From: JBMYZL01 sp049610385
Lineage (GTDB): Bacteria > Bacteroidota > Bacteroidia > Flavobacteriales_D > Sanyastnellaceae
Length of the DNA: 64,000 nt
Reading direction: 5' to 3'
NCBI GenBank assembly: GCA_049610385.1
Contig: JBMYZL010000015.1
Span: 4,856-68,855 of the forward strand
Shown here in pieces: positions 1 through 8,247 of this stretch (positions are counted from its first letter, which is position 1; the number at the start of each line of letters is the position of its first letter). The notes below the pieces were generated by a model. That model had not been told where the DNA came from and did not search any database. It was given only the letters and a program-made list of their open reading frames with translations. The translations under genes and the position numbers were made by a program.

Positions 1-204
1 ATAAGGGCCTTCAGATGTGTCCAAAGTAGCGCTCACATTGGCCAAAACCGCTTGAAGCTTCTCAGCATATGGTCGCATCCGTGTAATGGCATCCTGGGCA
101 CGACGAAGTTTCGCGGCAGATACCATTTTCATGGCCGACGTGATTTGCATCGTGTTTTGAACGGATCCAATCCGCTCCCGTACCTCTTTGAGCCCTCCAG
201 CCAT
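1..204 (-). CDS. atpG: ATP synthase F1 subunit gamma, N-terminal part (cut by window edge)
   Basis: Central rotor shaft of F1Fo ATP synthase. Only the first 68 codons are in the window. They start at ATG 204 and read MAGGLKEVRERIGSVQNT, the conserved N-terminal helix of gamma, followed by a lysine- and arginine-containing helix (AKLRRAQDAI). It is the last visible gene of the leftward atp operon and begins 3 nt after the atpA stop. In Bacteroidota atpD and atpC usually sit elsewhere, so this order without them is expected, but the region beyond the edge cannot be seen. Confidence 0.93.
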   Translation of the reverse strand, partial: MAGGLKEVRERIGSVQNTMQITSAMKMVSAAKLRRAQDAITRMRPYAEKLQAVLANVSATLDTSEGPY

Positions 205-207
205 AAC

Positions 208-1785
208 TTACTTGTATTGAGCGGTCAACTCAGCTGCTGCCTGTTCAATTGCCGCTGTTTGCTCATCCTTGTAAACGCCCTTTTTCAAATCCAACAACGC
301 TTCGTTGTACTTGGAGCGCATCAAGTCAATCAAATCCCGTTCAAACTTTTTCACTTGATCAACAGGTACTGCTTTCAACAAACCTTTGGTTCCACAGTAG
401 ATGATGGCGATTTGCTCTTCAACTGGCATGGGGCTGTTTTGATCTTGCTTCAAAATCTCCACATTGCGTTCCCCTTTATCCAAAACCGCCTTTGTCGCCT
501 CATCCAAGTCAGAACCGAATTTGGCAAAAGCCTCCAATTCCCGATACTGCGCTTGGTCCAACTTCAAGGTTCCTGAAACCTTTTTCATTGACTTGATCTG
601 TGCAGAGCCACCCACTCGACTGACGGAAATGCCCACATTGATCGCTGGGCGAACACCGCTCAAGAACAAATTGGACTCCAAGAAAATCTGACCATCCGTA
701 ATCGAGATCACATTTGTGGGAATATAAGCCGAGACGTCACCTGCTTGTGTTTCGATGATGGGCAAGGCCGTCAACGAACCCCCTCCCTTCACTTTGTCCT
801 TCAAAGAAGCAGGAAGGTCATTCATGTTCTTTGCAATGCTGTCTTCACCAATTACCTTGGCCGCACGTTCCAAAAGTCGACTGTGCAGGTAGAACACATC
901 TCCTGGATATGCCTCACGTCCTGGGGGACGACGCAACAACAAAGACACCTCTCGGTAGGCCACCGCTTGCTTTGAAAGGTCGTCATAAACAACCAAAGCA
1001 GAGCGTCCCGTATCGCGGAAAAATTCACCAATGGCCGCTCCCGTAAACGGCGCGTAAAACTGAAGCGGCGCAGGATCTGATGCTGTTGCCGCCACAATCA
1101 CCGTGTATGGCAAAGCACCTGCCTCATCCAGGGTTTTGACAATGCCTGCGACAGTCGAACCTTTTTGGCCGACAGCAACATAAATGCAGAATACAGGCTC
1201 CCCAGCATCATAAAACTCTTTCTGGTTGATGATGGTGTCAATCGCAACAGTGGTCTTGCCGGTTTGCCGGTCCCCAATGATCAACTCCCGCTGTCCACGA
1301 CCGATGGGAATCATGGCGTCAATGGCCTTGATTCCTGTCTGCAGAGGCTCACTCACCGGCTGGCGATAGATAACGCCTGGTGCTTTGCGCTCCATCGGCA
1401 TCTCAAACAAATCACCGCCAATTGGCCCTTTTCCATCGATCGGCTCTCCAAGCGTATTGACCACGCGACCCAACATGCCCTCGCCCACTTGCACAGATGC
1501 AATGCGACCTGTTCTTTTGACAGAGGATCCCTCTCGCAAATCACCAGAAGGCTCCAACAAAACGGCACCTACATTGTCTTCTTCAAGGTTCAACGCAATG
1601 CCGCGAACGCCATTGTCAAATTCGATCAATTCACCGGATTCTACATTGCTCAGGCCATAAACCCGCGCAATCCCATCACCGACTTGCAATACCGAACCTA
1701 CTTCCTCCAATTGCGCCGCTGTTTTTGCGCCGGCCAATTGCTCTCTCAGAATTGAGGATACTTCTGCTGGATTGATTTCTGCCAT
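208..1785 (-). CDS. atpA: ATP synthase F1 subunit alpha
   Basis: Non-catalytic nucleotide-binding subunit of the F1 hexamer, on the cytoplasmic face of the inner membrane. At 525 aa it has the family's usual length. The Walker A motif GDRQTGKT lies at residues 171-178, and the arginine-finger region SVSRVGGSAQ is present in the C-terminal third. The N-terminal beta-barrel begins after a short helix (residues 1-25). ATG 1785 is the start; there is no clear Shine-Dalgarno sequence, as is common in Bacteroidota. It lies between atpH (32 nt away) and atpG (3 nt). Confidence 0.98.
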   Translation of the reverse strand: MAEINPAEVSSILREQLAGAKTAAQLEEVGSVLQVGDGIARVYGLSNVESGELIEFDNGVRGIALNLEEDNVGAVLLEPSGDLREGSSVKRTGRIASVQVGEGMLGRVVNTLGEPIDGKGPIGGDLFEMPMERKAPGVIYRQPVSEPLQTGIKAIDAMIPIGRGQRELIIGDRQTGKTTVAIDTIINQKEFYDAGEPVFCIYVAVGQKGSTVAGIVKTLDEAGALPYTVIVAATASDPAPLQFYAPFTGAAIGEFFRDTGRSALVVYDDLSKQAVAYREVSLLLRRPPGREAYPGDVFYLHSRLLERAAKVIGEDSIAKNMNDLPASLKDKVKGGGSLTALPIIETQAGDVSAYIPTNVISITDGQIFLESNLFLSGVRPAINVGISVSRVGGSAQIKSMKKVSGTLKLDQAQYRELEAFAKFGSDLDEATKAVLDKGERNVEILKQDQNSPMPVEEQIAIIYCGTKGLLKAVPVDQVKKFERDLIDLMRSKYNEALLDLKKGVYKDEQTAAIEQAAAELTAQYK

Positions 1786-1817
1786 CTCAAAGGCTGTCTA
1801 AAGTTTCCGAATTCCGT

Positions 1818-2375
1818 TTAGAATTCGGGTTCATAATCATGTTCAGTCAATTCTCGCCGCAACGTTTGCAGCTGTTGGCGAGTAGACGCATCCACCATGC
1901 GGTCATTCATTTTGAGGATGAAACCTCCAATGATGGAATCGTCCACACGCTCCAAGAGCTCTATGCCACCATCGTGGAGCTTCCTCGCCTCAGCTTGGAC
2001 TCGCTCCCGCGTGGCCTCATCCATGGGAACGGCAGTGGTCACTTCCGCACGCTGGATGTTTTTCAATTCCCTGATCAGGGCCAATCCCGATTCAGCTATG
2101 CCCTTCAGCAAGGCCTCACGGCCCTTCTCCACGAGAATGCGCATGAAGGACAGAGAAACTTCACTGACTTTGCCGGCGAAAATGCCATCCAAAACCTTGA
2201 GTTTTTTGTCATTCAGAACGATCGGGGATTTCAGCATCAACCCCAAATCCTTGCTTTCTCGCAATGCCTGTTGAATCATCTGCAAATCTGATTGGATTTC
2301 ATCAACAGAAGAATGGTCTCTCGCAAGAGAGATCAAAGATTTGGCATATCGATGCGCGACTCGTGGGGTAGCCAT
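1818..2375 (-). CDS. atpH: ATP synthase F1 subunit delta
   Basis: Peripheral-stalk subunit (OSCP homologue) that ties the top of F1 to subunit b. The 185-aa length, the start MATPRVAHRYAKSLISLA and the C-terminal segment VDDSIIGGFILKMNDRMVD match the OSCP/delta signature, in which a conserved I-GG-xx motif occurs near the C-terminus. ATG 2375 lies 4 nt from the atpF stop, so the two are probably translated together. Confidence 0.96.
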   Translation of the reverse strand: MATPRVAHRYAKSLISLARDHSSVDEIQSDLQMIQQALRESKDLGLMLKSPIVLNDKKLKVLDGIFAGKVSEVSLSFMRILVEKGREALLKGIAESGLALIRELKNIQRAEVTTAVPMDEATRERVQAEARKLHDGGIELLERVDDSIIGGFILKMNDRMVDASTRQQLQTLRRELTEHDYEPEF

Positions 2376-2379
2376 CTGG

Positions 2380-2877
2380 TCAGTTCAAGGGGGATTCATC
2401 AATGAGCTTGTTGATCAACTCCTGCTGATTGCTTCCCTCCTTCAATTCGGCGCGAACAATCTGTTCGGCGATATCAATGGACAGGTTTGCTACTTCAGCT
2501 TTGAGTTTAGCAACTGCACTCTTGCGCTCCAATTCAATGGCCTCACGCGCGCTCGCCACCTCACGGCCAGCCTCTTCTTTGGCCTTGTTCTTGGCCTCTG
2601 AAATGATGCTGTCCGCCATTTCTCGGGCTTCCTGCATCATGCGATTGCGCTCATTTCGGGCTTCTTGAATGGACCGCTCATTGTCCGCCTGCATCGAGGC
2701 CATTTCCGTTCGTGCTTTTTCAGCAGCATTCAACGCTTCCTCAATGGATTTCTCCCTGTCATCCAACGCCTTGAGAATCGGGCCCCAAGCCATTTTTCGC
2801 AACAAGAAGAGCACCACCAAAAAGGCGATGGTCGACCAGAAAATAGTCCCCAACGAGGGGTTCAGTAAAGCACCCAT
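2380..2877 (-). CDS. atpF: ATP synthase Fo subunit b
   Basis: Peripheral-stalk subunit, 165 aa. It has one membrane helix near the N-terminus (about residues 11-28, FWSTIAFLVVLFLLRKMAWG) followed by a long charged coiled coil (residues 35-150, rich in Glu, Lys, Arg and Ala) that reaches up to delta. The segment LRKMAWGPI is typical of bacterial b subunits. It begins at ATG 2877, 7 nt after atpE. Confidence 0.96.
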   Translation of the reverse strand: MGALLNPSLGTIFWSTIAFLVVLFLLRKMAWGPILKALDDREKSIEEALNAAEKARTEMASMQADNERSIQEARNERNRMMQEAREMADSIISEAKNKAKEEAGREVASAREAIELERKSAVAKLKAEVANLSIDIAEQIVRAELKEGSNQQELINKLIDESPLN

Positions 2878-2884
2878 CAGAAAA

Positions 2885-3121
2885 TTAGAGGGCTACAAGC
2901 AAGCTTACGATTACGCCAAACAAAGCCACACCCTCAACCAAGGCTGCCGCAACAATCATGTTTGAACGAATCTCACCAGCAATTTCTGGCTGACGGGCCA
3001 TCGCTTCCAAGGCACTGCCCCCAATGCGTCCAACCCCAATGCCTGCGCCAATCGCTGCAGCACCTGCTCCAACAGCCGCAAGGCCCTGTCCAACTTCGAG
3101 AAGAATAGTCAACAATTCCAT
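2885..3121 (-). CDS. atpE: ATP synthase Fo subunit c (proteolipid ring)
   Basis: 78-aa hairpin of two membrane helices that forms the rotor ring. Helix 1 carries the glycine-rich packing motif (GAGAAAIGAGIGVGRIGG), the polar loop has the conserved RQP (residues 43-45), and helix 2 has the ion-binding glutamate E63 in AALVEGVALFG. The residue after E63 is Gly and helix 1 lacks the Gln of sodium-binding rings, so proton coupling is likely. This is an inference from motifs only. Confidence 0.97.
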   Translation of the reverse strand: MELLTILLEVGQGLAAVGAGAAAIGAGIGVGRIGGSALEAMARQPEIAGEIRSNMIVAAALVEGVALFGVIVSLLVAL

Positions 3122-3158
3122 TTGTAAGGATTTATTTCAATGAATGGATTTCAAAAAA

Positions 3159-4298
3159 TCAATGATGAGCTTCTTGGCGTGCATCGCCGAAATACAGCGC
3201 CGCGAGCAACGTAAAAACATAAGCTTGAAGGAATGCGACCAGCAATTCCAAAAAATACATGAAAATCATGAAGGCCGTCGAGAAGAGACCAATACCCACA
3301 CCTGCAACCGGTGCTTCCCCGCTTTTTCCAAAGATGAAGACCAAACTCGTGAAGGCCAAGATGATGATGTGGCCTGCCGTGATGTTGGCTGTGAGTCGAA
3401 TCATGAGAACCAGTGGCTTCATGAAAACACTGATGATTTCAATGGGCGTCAAAATCAGCACCTTGATCGGCACGGGAACACCGGGCATCCACAAAATGTG
3501 GCCCCAATAATGCTTGTTGCCACTGAAGTTGGTGATGAGGAAAACCAAGGTCGCCAATACAATCGTCACGCCCAACGTACCTGTAATGTTGAAACCACCA
3601 ATGAATGGGATCAGACCCAATAGGTTGGAAAACAGGATGAAAAAGAAGATCGTCAGCAAAAAGGGCATAAATCGATCCGCTTCCTTCCCAATTGAAGGCC
3701 TCGCAACATCATCTCGCAGAAAGATGATCAGCGGCTCCAAGAAATTGGCCAAACCTGTCGGGGCTTGGCCCGGCCTGCGCGCATAACTTCTGGCCGCAGA
3801 CCGGAACAGAATCAACATCAAAGTCAGAACCAAAAACAACCCAAACACGGACTTGGTGATTGACGCATCGAACACCTCCAATTCTGCACCGCGACTGTCA
3901 AAAGCGGAAATCTCGCCAGGATTTCGGCCTTCCTCCGGGTGTTCACCCCACAGCACCAGCTTTCCAGTGTCTCCTAACTTCATTTTCTTATCCCCATGAC
4001 CGTGGCCTTCGAAAGCACTGCTCATGAAGAATTGCCATCCCATCTCCTCGATGTGAAGGATGACCGGAAGTGGAATGTGTACATCTCCGAAAAGGTGAAT
4101 GTCGTGGGCGTCAGCAATGTGGTTGGTGATGAAACTGCCTGCCTCAAACGGCTCGTGACCATGATCATCGTGGTGATGGTGGCTGGCATCGTGGCCATGG
4201 TCACCATGCTCTTGAGAATGGACAGAAAAAGTGAGGATCAAGCCCAACAACAGCAAGCCAGACTGCAAACTTCTTTGTGTGAATCCTCCAAGCATCAT
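3159..4298 (-). CDS. atpB: ATP synthase Fo subunit a, with signal peptide and His-rich N-terminal extension
   Basis: Stator channel subunit for proton entry and exit. The essential arginine is in the helix RLTANITAGHIIIL near the C-terminus. The frame stays open to 4673, but ATG 4298 (an ATG pair at 4298/4295) is chosen: it has AGAAGG upstream and starts a good signal-peptide-like segment (residues 1-30). Next comes a histidine/aspartate-rich stretch of about 25 residues (HDASHHHHDDHGHE), then the conserved multi-helix core. This layout, 379 aa instead of about 270 in E. coli, is usual for Bacteroidota. The His-rich part probably faces the periplasm and might bind metal (inference). Confidence 0.95.
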   Translation of the reverse strand: MMLGGFTQRSLQSGLLLLGLILTFSVHSQEHGDHGHDASHHHHDDHGHEPFEAGSFITNHIADAHDIHLFGDVHIPLPVILHIEEMGWQFFMSSAFEGHGHGDKKMKLGDTGKLVLWGEHPEEGRNPGEISAFDSRGAELEVFDASITKSVFGLFLVLTLMLILFRSAARSYARRPGQAPTGLANFLEPLIIFLRDDVARPSIGKEADRFMPFLLTIFFFILFSNLLGLIPFIGGFNITGTLGVTIVLATLVFLITNFSGNKHYWGHILWMPGVPVPIKVLILTPIEIISVFMKPLVLMIRLTANITAGHIIILAFTSLVFIFGKSGEAPVAGVGIGLFSTAFMIFMYFLELLVAFLQAYVFTLLAALYFGDARQEAHH

Positions 4299-4366
4299 TC
4301 TACTGCCTTCTCGATTTGAGCGCAAAAATAGCAACGAAAACACTGAAACCACACCATAAAAATCAA

Positions 4367-4762
4367 TTAATGTTTCGGGGGTTCTTCTGGGGCTTTTCTC
4401 TGCTTGGAAACCACCCGTTGAGCAAAAACCACAAGCATCACAGTATTCGACATGAAGACAGCAAATAACCCCATAGAAAACTCCACCCGATGTTCCGCTT
4501 GTGTGAGCAGATACGACCCAACCACAATCATGGAAAGCAACATTTTCACTGTTGTCGATCCATTCATTGCCGTCACAAAAGCATGGGGGGATTTCTGCGC
4601 GGACTGGGTCAGCCAGTGGTACAAAAGCCAGGACATCATGGCATAACCAACAACCAATGCAGGCCACATCCAAGTGCCTGCAAAATCCCGAAACAAGGGG
4701 ATTGAAAAACCAAGTCCATACAGACCCAAAGCCAGAATCATGAGCAACAAAGAAAATTTCAT
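4367..4762 (-). CDS. Small membrane protein of the atp operon (AtpI-like position)
   Basis: 131 aa with about four predicted membrane helices (residues 3-19, 29-48, 65-85 and 95-115) and a basic C-terminal tail rich in Lys, Arg and Pro. It sits between the AtpZ-like gene and atpB, where many bacteria carry AtpI, which assists c-ring assembly. The sequence itself is not recognisably AtpI, so the role is inferred from position. The start MKFSLLLM at 4762 is chosen because its ATGA overlaps the stop of the upstream gene by 4 nt, a sign of translational coupling; an open frame continues to 4831. Confidence 0.8.
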   Translation of the reverse strand: MKFSLLLMILALGLYGLGFSIPLFRDFAGTWMWPALVVGYAMMSWLLYHWLTQSAQKSPHAFVTAMNGSTTVKMLLSMIVVGSYLLTQAEHRVEFSMGLFAVFMSNTVMLVVFAQRVVSKQRKAPEEPPKH

Positions 4763-4989
4763 GTCCTCAATGTTTGAATGACCTGATAGACCGAAATCAA
4801 AGTTCCGCACAACGAACCCACTGCCGTCCAAATCGGTCGGAGGGATTTAAAATGACTGTCCAACTGGATGCCCAACCACGTGCCCAAACCGATGATTGCT
4901 GCCATGGAAAAAGCCATTCCTGAATAGCGCAAAATGGGGTGGGTGTTGCGAATGTGGGACGGCTCCTTCTTGTCCTTGGATTCTTCCAT
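4759..4989 (-). CDS. atpZ: AtpZ/AtpI-family protein (putative F0F1-ATPase subunit, PF09527 type)
   Basis: 76 aa with a charged N-terminus and two membrane helices. The pattern SGMAFSMAAIIGLGTWLGIQ followed by a second hydrophobic helix is typical of the AtpZ family, which is encoded upstream of the atp genes and linked to assembly or ion supply of Fo. ATG 4989 gives the usual length. A GTG at 5019 in the same frame would add 10 residues and overlap bactofilin. The 3' end overlaps the next gene by 4 nt. Confidence 0.85.
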   Translation of the reverse strand: MEESKDKKEPSHIRNTHPILRYSGMAFSMAAIIGLGTWLGIQLDSHFKSLRPIWTAVGSLCGTLISVYQVIQTLRT

Positions 4990-4999
4990 CTTCCGGCCA

Positions 5000-5446
5000 T
5001 CAAGAAACGACGGCTTCACCGGCGTTCTTTCGCGTCAAAGAATTGCCCTTGTTATCCTGTGTATCTGTTGGATGCATCTCTTTGATGTTGGAAATCAGAT
5101 GAAGGGCCCCTGTGGCCTCAGCGCCAGATTCAACGGATAGCTGTCCGTAATAAATGTCCCCATGCACCTTGGAAGCACTTTTCAAAGCAAGTAAGTCTTG
5201 AACTTGAAGCAACCCCTCCACTTTGCCCTCTACCTCGCACGCTGAGCATTTCACTTGTCCATTAACGCGTCCAGTAGCGCCCACAACCAGTCTACCTGTA
5301 GTGGTCAGTTCACCATCAAAATGTCCATCTATGCGGATGTTGCTTTCACAATGGATATTTCCAACAAATGATGTGCCTTCAACAATCCGATTGATGGAAC
5401 GTTCAGACATGTTGTCCATTGAAGTTCTTCTTTTCGATGAGCGCAT
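5000..5446 (-). CDS. Bactofilin (polymer-forming cytoskeletal protein)
   Basis: 148 aa. The central part (about residues 25-125) is built of short beta-helix turns with the typical rhythm of hydrophobic residue, x, G, x: GTSFVGNIHCESNIRIDGHF, then TTTGRLVVGATGRVNG and VEGKVEGLLQVQDLLAL. This is the PF04519 fold, which polymerises into filaments without nucleotide. The flanking tails are disordered and polar. Bactofilins often work with M23 endopeptidases in cell-shape control, and an M23 gene lies close by at 8248-9159. ATG 5446 follows a good promoter element; MDNMSERS at 5419 is an alternative start. It is the first gene of the probable bactofilin-atp transcript. Confidence 0.92.
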   Translation of the reverse strand: MRSSKRRTSMDNMSERSINRIVEGTSFVGNIHCESNIRIDGHFDGELTTTGRLVVGATGRVNGQVKCSACEVEGKVEGLLQVQDLLALKSASKVHGDIYYGQLSVESGAEATGALHLISNIKEMHPTDTQDNKGNSLTRKNAGEAVVS

Positions 5447-5453
5447 GAGTCGA

Positions 5454-5461
5454 CAAAAATA
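5454..5461 (-). promoter_or_regulatory. Promoter -7 element (TATTTTTG) for bactofilin-atp operon
   Basis: Read on the minus strand this is TATTTTTG, a full match to the Bacteroidota housekeeping -7 consensus TAnnTTTG, ending 7 nt before ATG 5446. It lies in the short gap after the PorW-like gene, so the atp operon probably has its own promoter. I could not identify a convincing -33 TTTG. Confidence 0.5.
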
Positions 5462-5488
5462 CGGAGAATGAACAAGATGGTGGTCGAA

Positions 5489-8176
5489 TCACTCCCCGTT
5501 CCGGGGGTAGAACTCCTCAAAGAAGGCCAGATACCCCTCAATGTCCTTGGATTTGAAAAGCTCAACATAGTTCTCGCTCGAAATCAGGAACATGTCGTAA
5601 CCTGAGGAATTCAAGGTGATCAAATCTTCACGATTGCTGATAAAAACATCATGATATTCCATGCCCCTGTCCTGACGTGAGAACTCTTTGATCAAGACAA
5701 TTTGATGGTTTCGATCTATCAAATTGGCTGTTACACGCAAGCTTTGGGAGCCAAAATACGCGCTGTTGAAATCCGCAATGGTCGCCCGAATCTCTTCCAC
5801 TTTCCCTCGTCCCACCGGGACCAGAATAGCAAAGTAATGGTCCAAGAATGGTTTGTGCTTGTATCGGCTGGGCTCTTGGGCTAAATCATCGCCACCGTTG
5901 GACTCATCCACTTCATCACCCTTGACGACACCACCCAGCAATTCCACGATTTCTCTCGCATGATCAGCCTCTTCGGTGTCCGGACAATTCGTAACAACCT
6001 CCATCAATGCATTGATGTAGGCTTCACGGTCACCTCCCGCATAGGAACTTAAGCCCGCAACACATTGAGCGCGTAACAACCGATACTGACACATGAAGTG
6101 GTTGCTCGAATCCGTCTGAATTACTTGGTTGACATCGAGCAGGGTTTGTTGATAGGATTTGGCATAATAAGCGGCAAGTAAACGCTCATATTCCACACGA
6201 TCCTCTTCCCGTTGCATCGCTTCTTCATCCGCATACTCAGGGTTTTCAATCAGAATGGCCCATTCACTGCCCGGATACAGCCGCAAAATTTCAGCTTCCC
6301 AATATGCCGAATTGCACGTTTCACAGAACGGATTTTGATAATTCTCCTCAATTTCACGCTGCAAATACGTGCGGAACAATTGGTAGTAGGCTGTGGGGTG
6401 CACCGCAGAATCATCAAACCGATCGATCAGCGTTTGCCAACTGTCAATCGCATTCTCTGGGTCATCCATTTTCTCCCTATACGCTAATCCTGCTTTGTAA
6501 TAAGCCTCGGCAATCATCGCTAGGGATGAATCTCGAGCGCCAGGTTCACAAGGCAGGCCGGCCAAAAGCTCTTCGGGTGTGGGGATTTTATCACTGCTGA
6601 CAACCGATTCGGTATCCTGAACCCCTCCCTGAATGCCTTCTGCCACATCAGAATCGGTGAACGTCACCCCAACTTTTCTGGAACGGCGCCAATTGTCTTC
6701 CAATGCACGATCCCCCCAATAATCTAAGAAATTTCGACGGCCTGCCACTTTGAGTTGGGCGTTATAAGGCCAAAACATCCCCTGCCCACCACCGCCTTCC
6801 TCTGCTTCGGCTGCTGCTGCTGCTTCGGCCGCAATCCGACGCTGCTCTGCTTCGTACTCAAGATTCGCAATGATGGTGTCAATTTTGGCCAAGCGGTCCT
6901 CCTCTGACAAATCACAAATGGCCAACAAACTGTCCTGGTCCGCAATGATATTCAATTGGGTGACCAAATCTGTCAAATTCGTGGCCAAGGCATCCACTTC
7001 CTCAAAACGCTCATTCTCCTCATCCATGTAAGTTCGTGCAGAGTCATAATAAGCTTGAGACAATACGTAGTTCAAGTCTTCCAAATACAAATCCCCAAGC
7101 TTGAGAAAACTCTTCATCCGCTGCCGGGTGTTATCGGTGTTGACCTCCAAAGACGTCTGAAGCAACGCCACACCATCATCTTTACGTCGCTCCTCTAGGG
7201 CCAGAATGGCCAAAGCGTAATAAATCTGATCCTGGTAGATGTCATTCTTTCCATCATCGAGCATGTCCTCCAATTCCTCGATGATCGGCGCGCTATTTCC
7301 ACCGCGGCGGTCGTAAGCCATCGCTTGCTTGATCTTCGCGTAAAACTCCAATTCATATGGCGTCCGCAAATCCACCACTTCCTTGTACCGAGCAATGGCC
7401 TCTTTGGATTCCCCAATGGATTCATGGCATTGGGCCAAAATGAACAAAGTCCGCGCTTGATCTTTCTTTTTGGGAATGAACTCCAGTGCCTTATTTAACT
7501 TCCGCACAGCGGCTTCATTGTCCCCCTCGAGCAAGTGGTAAGCTGCGTACACCTGGTAGGTGTAAGCCATCACATCTGGGTTCTCCACCCGACGCTCTTC
7601 CCCTTCAGCTTTCATCAATGCGTTCGATGCCCGAACCATATCCCCCATATCCATGTAAGTGCGAGCCAACCAAGCGTTGCTCCAAGCTTGGGCATCTGGA
7701 TAATCAAGTGTTCGAATGAGGTATTGAAAGACCTCAATGGCTTTTTCATGATCCCCCTTCAACAGGTGCGCGCGACCTATGACATCATAATTCTCATCAA
7801 TCCACTTGTTGAGCTCTGGCCATTTGATGTCTTTTTGGTCCCGTCTCGCCGGCTGCATGGTGTGTTTGTCCACCACATTGGAACATTTTTCGATGGCCCG
7901 TTCCAACAGGGGATACACCTGCTGTGCCGCATCCGCGTCAATGGGAAAGAAAATGGGTAAGATTTCATCCCAGTTTTCTTCATACCCTTCCCGCAAGCTT
8001 TCATCCGCCTCTTCCATGGATTCATTCGCATAGAAATAGCCATTGTATTGCGCGTGCATGTTGTGGTAGAGCCGGTAAAGTCGGCCATCACGCGTGTTGG
8101 AACACCCCAACAACCCCATGGCAGTTAACCCCATGGCGCCCCCAATCATCCAAAAACGCGGTTTCCAAAAAGACAT
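5489..8176 (-). CDS. porW: TPR lipoprotein, PorW/SprE-like (type IX secretion / gliding)
   Basis: 895-aa lipoprotein. The signal peptide ends in the lipobox GLLGC with lipidated Cys25. The N-terminal block contains YHNMHAQYNGYFYANES and ENWDEILPIFFP, which resemble SprE/PorW homologues of Bacteroidota. These proteins are outer-membrane lipoproteins with TPR units that link the T9SS motor to the secretion pore. Successive helix pairs (about residues 140-400 and again 560-760) look like degenerate TPRs, separated by an acidic, alanine- and glutamate-rich linker with a glycine run near residue 455. ATG 8176 is preferred over TTG 8191. Gene order with bactofilin and atp genes is, as far as I recall, typical for the phylum. 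Identification rests on remembered family features, not a search. Confidence 0.72.
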   Translation of the reverse strand: MSFWKPRFWMIGGAMGLTAMGLLGCSNTRDGRLYRLYHNMHAQYNGYFYANESMEEADESLREGYEENWDEILPIFFPIDADAAQQVYPLLERAIEKCSNVVDKHTMQPARRDQKDIKWPELNKWIDENYDVIGRAHLLKGDHEKAIEVFQYLIRTLDYPDAQAWSNAWLARTYMDMGDMVRASNALMKAEGEERRVENPDVMAYTYQVYAAYHLLEGDNEAAVRKLNKALEFIPKKKDQARTLFILAQCHESIGESKEAIARYKEVVDLRTPYELEFYAKIKQAMAYDRRGGNSAPIIEELEDMLDDGKNDIYQDQIYYALAILALEERRKDDGVALLQTSLEVNTDNTRQRMKSFLKLGDLYLEDLNYVLSQAYYDSARTYMDEENERFEEVDALATNLTDLVTQLNIIADQDSLLAICDLSEEDRLAKIDTIIANLEYEAEQRRIAAEAAAAAEAEEGGGGQGMFWPYNAQLKVAGRRNFLDYWGDRALEDNWRRSRKVGVTFTDSDVAEGIQGGVQDTESVVSSDKIPTPEELLAGLPCEPGARDSSLAMIAEAYYKAGLAYREKMDDPENAIDSWQTLIDRFDDSAVHPTAYYQLFRTYLQREIEENYQNPFCETCNSAYWEAEILRLYPGSEWAILIENPEYADEEAMQREEDRVEYERLLAAYYAKSYQQTLLDVNQVIQTDSSNHFMCQYRLLRAQCVAGLSSYAGGDREAYINALMEVVTNCPDTEEADHAREIVELLGGVVKGDEVDESNGGDDLAQEPSRYKHKPFLDHYFAILVPVGRGKVEEIRATIADFNSAYFGSQSLRVTANLIDRNHQIVLIKEFSRQDRGMEYHDVFISNREDLITLNSSGYDMFLISSENYVELFKSKDIEGYLAFFEEFYPRNGE

Positions 8177-8247
8177 GGTCGTGCTGTTCAACGCAGAATC
8201 CGCTAAAATATTCCATTTACAGCCATGTTTGCGATGAACACGAACGA

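Noticed and set aside
4299..4673. 125-codon upstream extension of the atpB frame
   Set aside because: It overlaps the upstream membrane-protein gene and would bury the signal peptide; ATG 4298 with AGAAGG is better.
7924..8247. Upstream extension of the M23 peptidase frame
   Set aside because: It lies opposite the lipoprotein N-terminus and its translation looks like antisense; the membrane-anchored form from 8248 matches the family.
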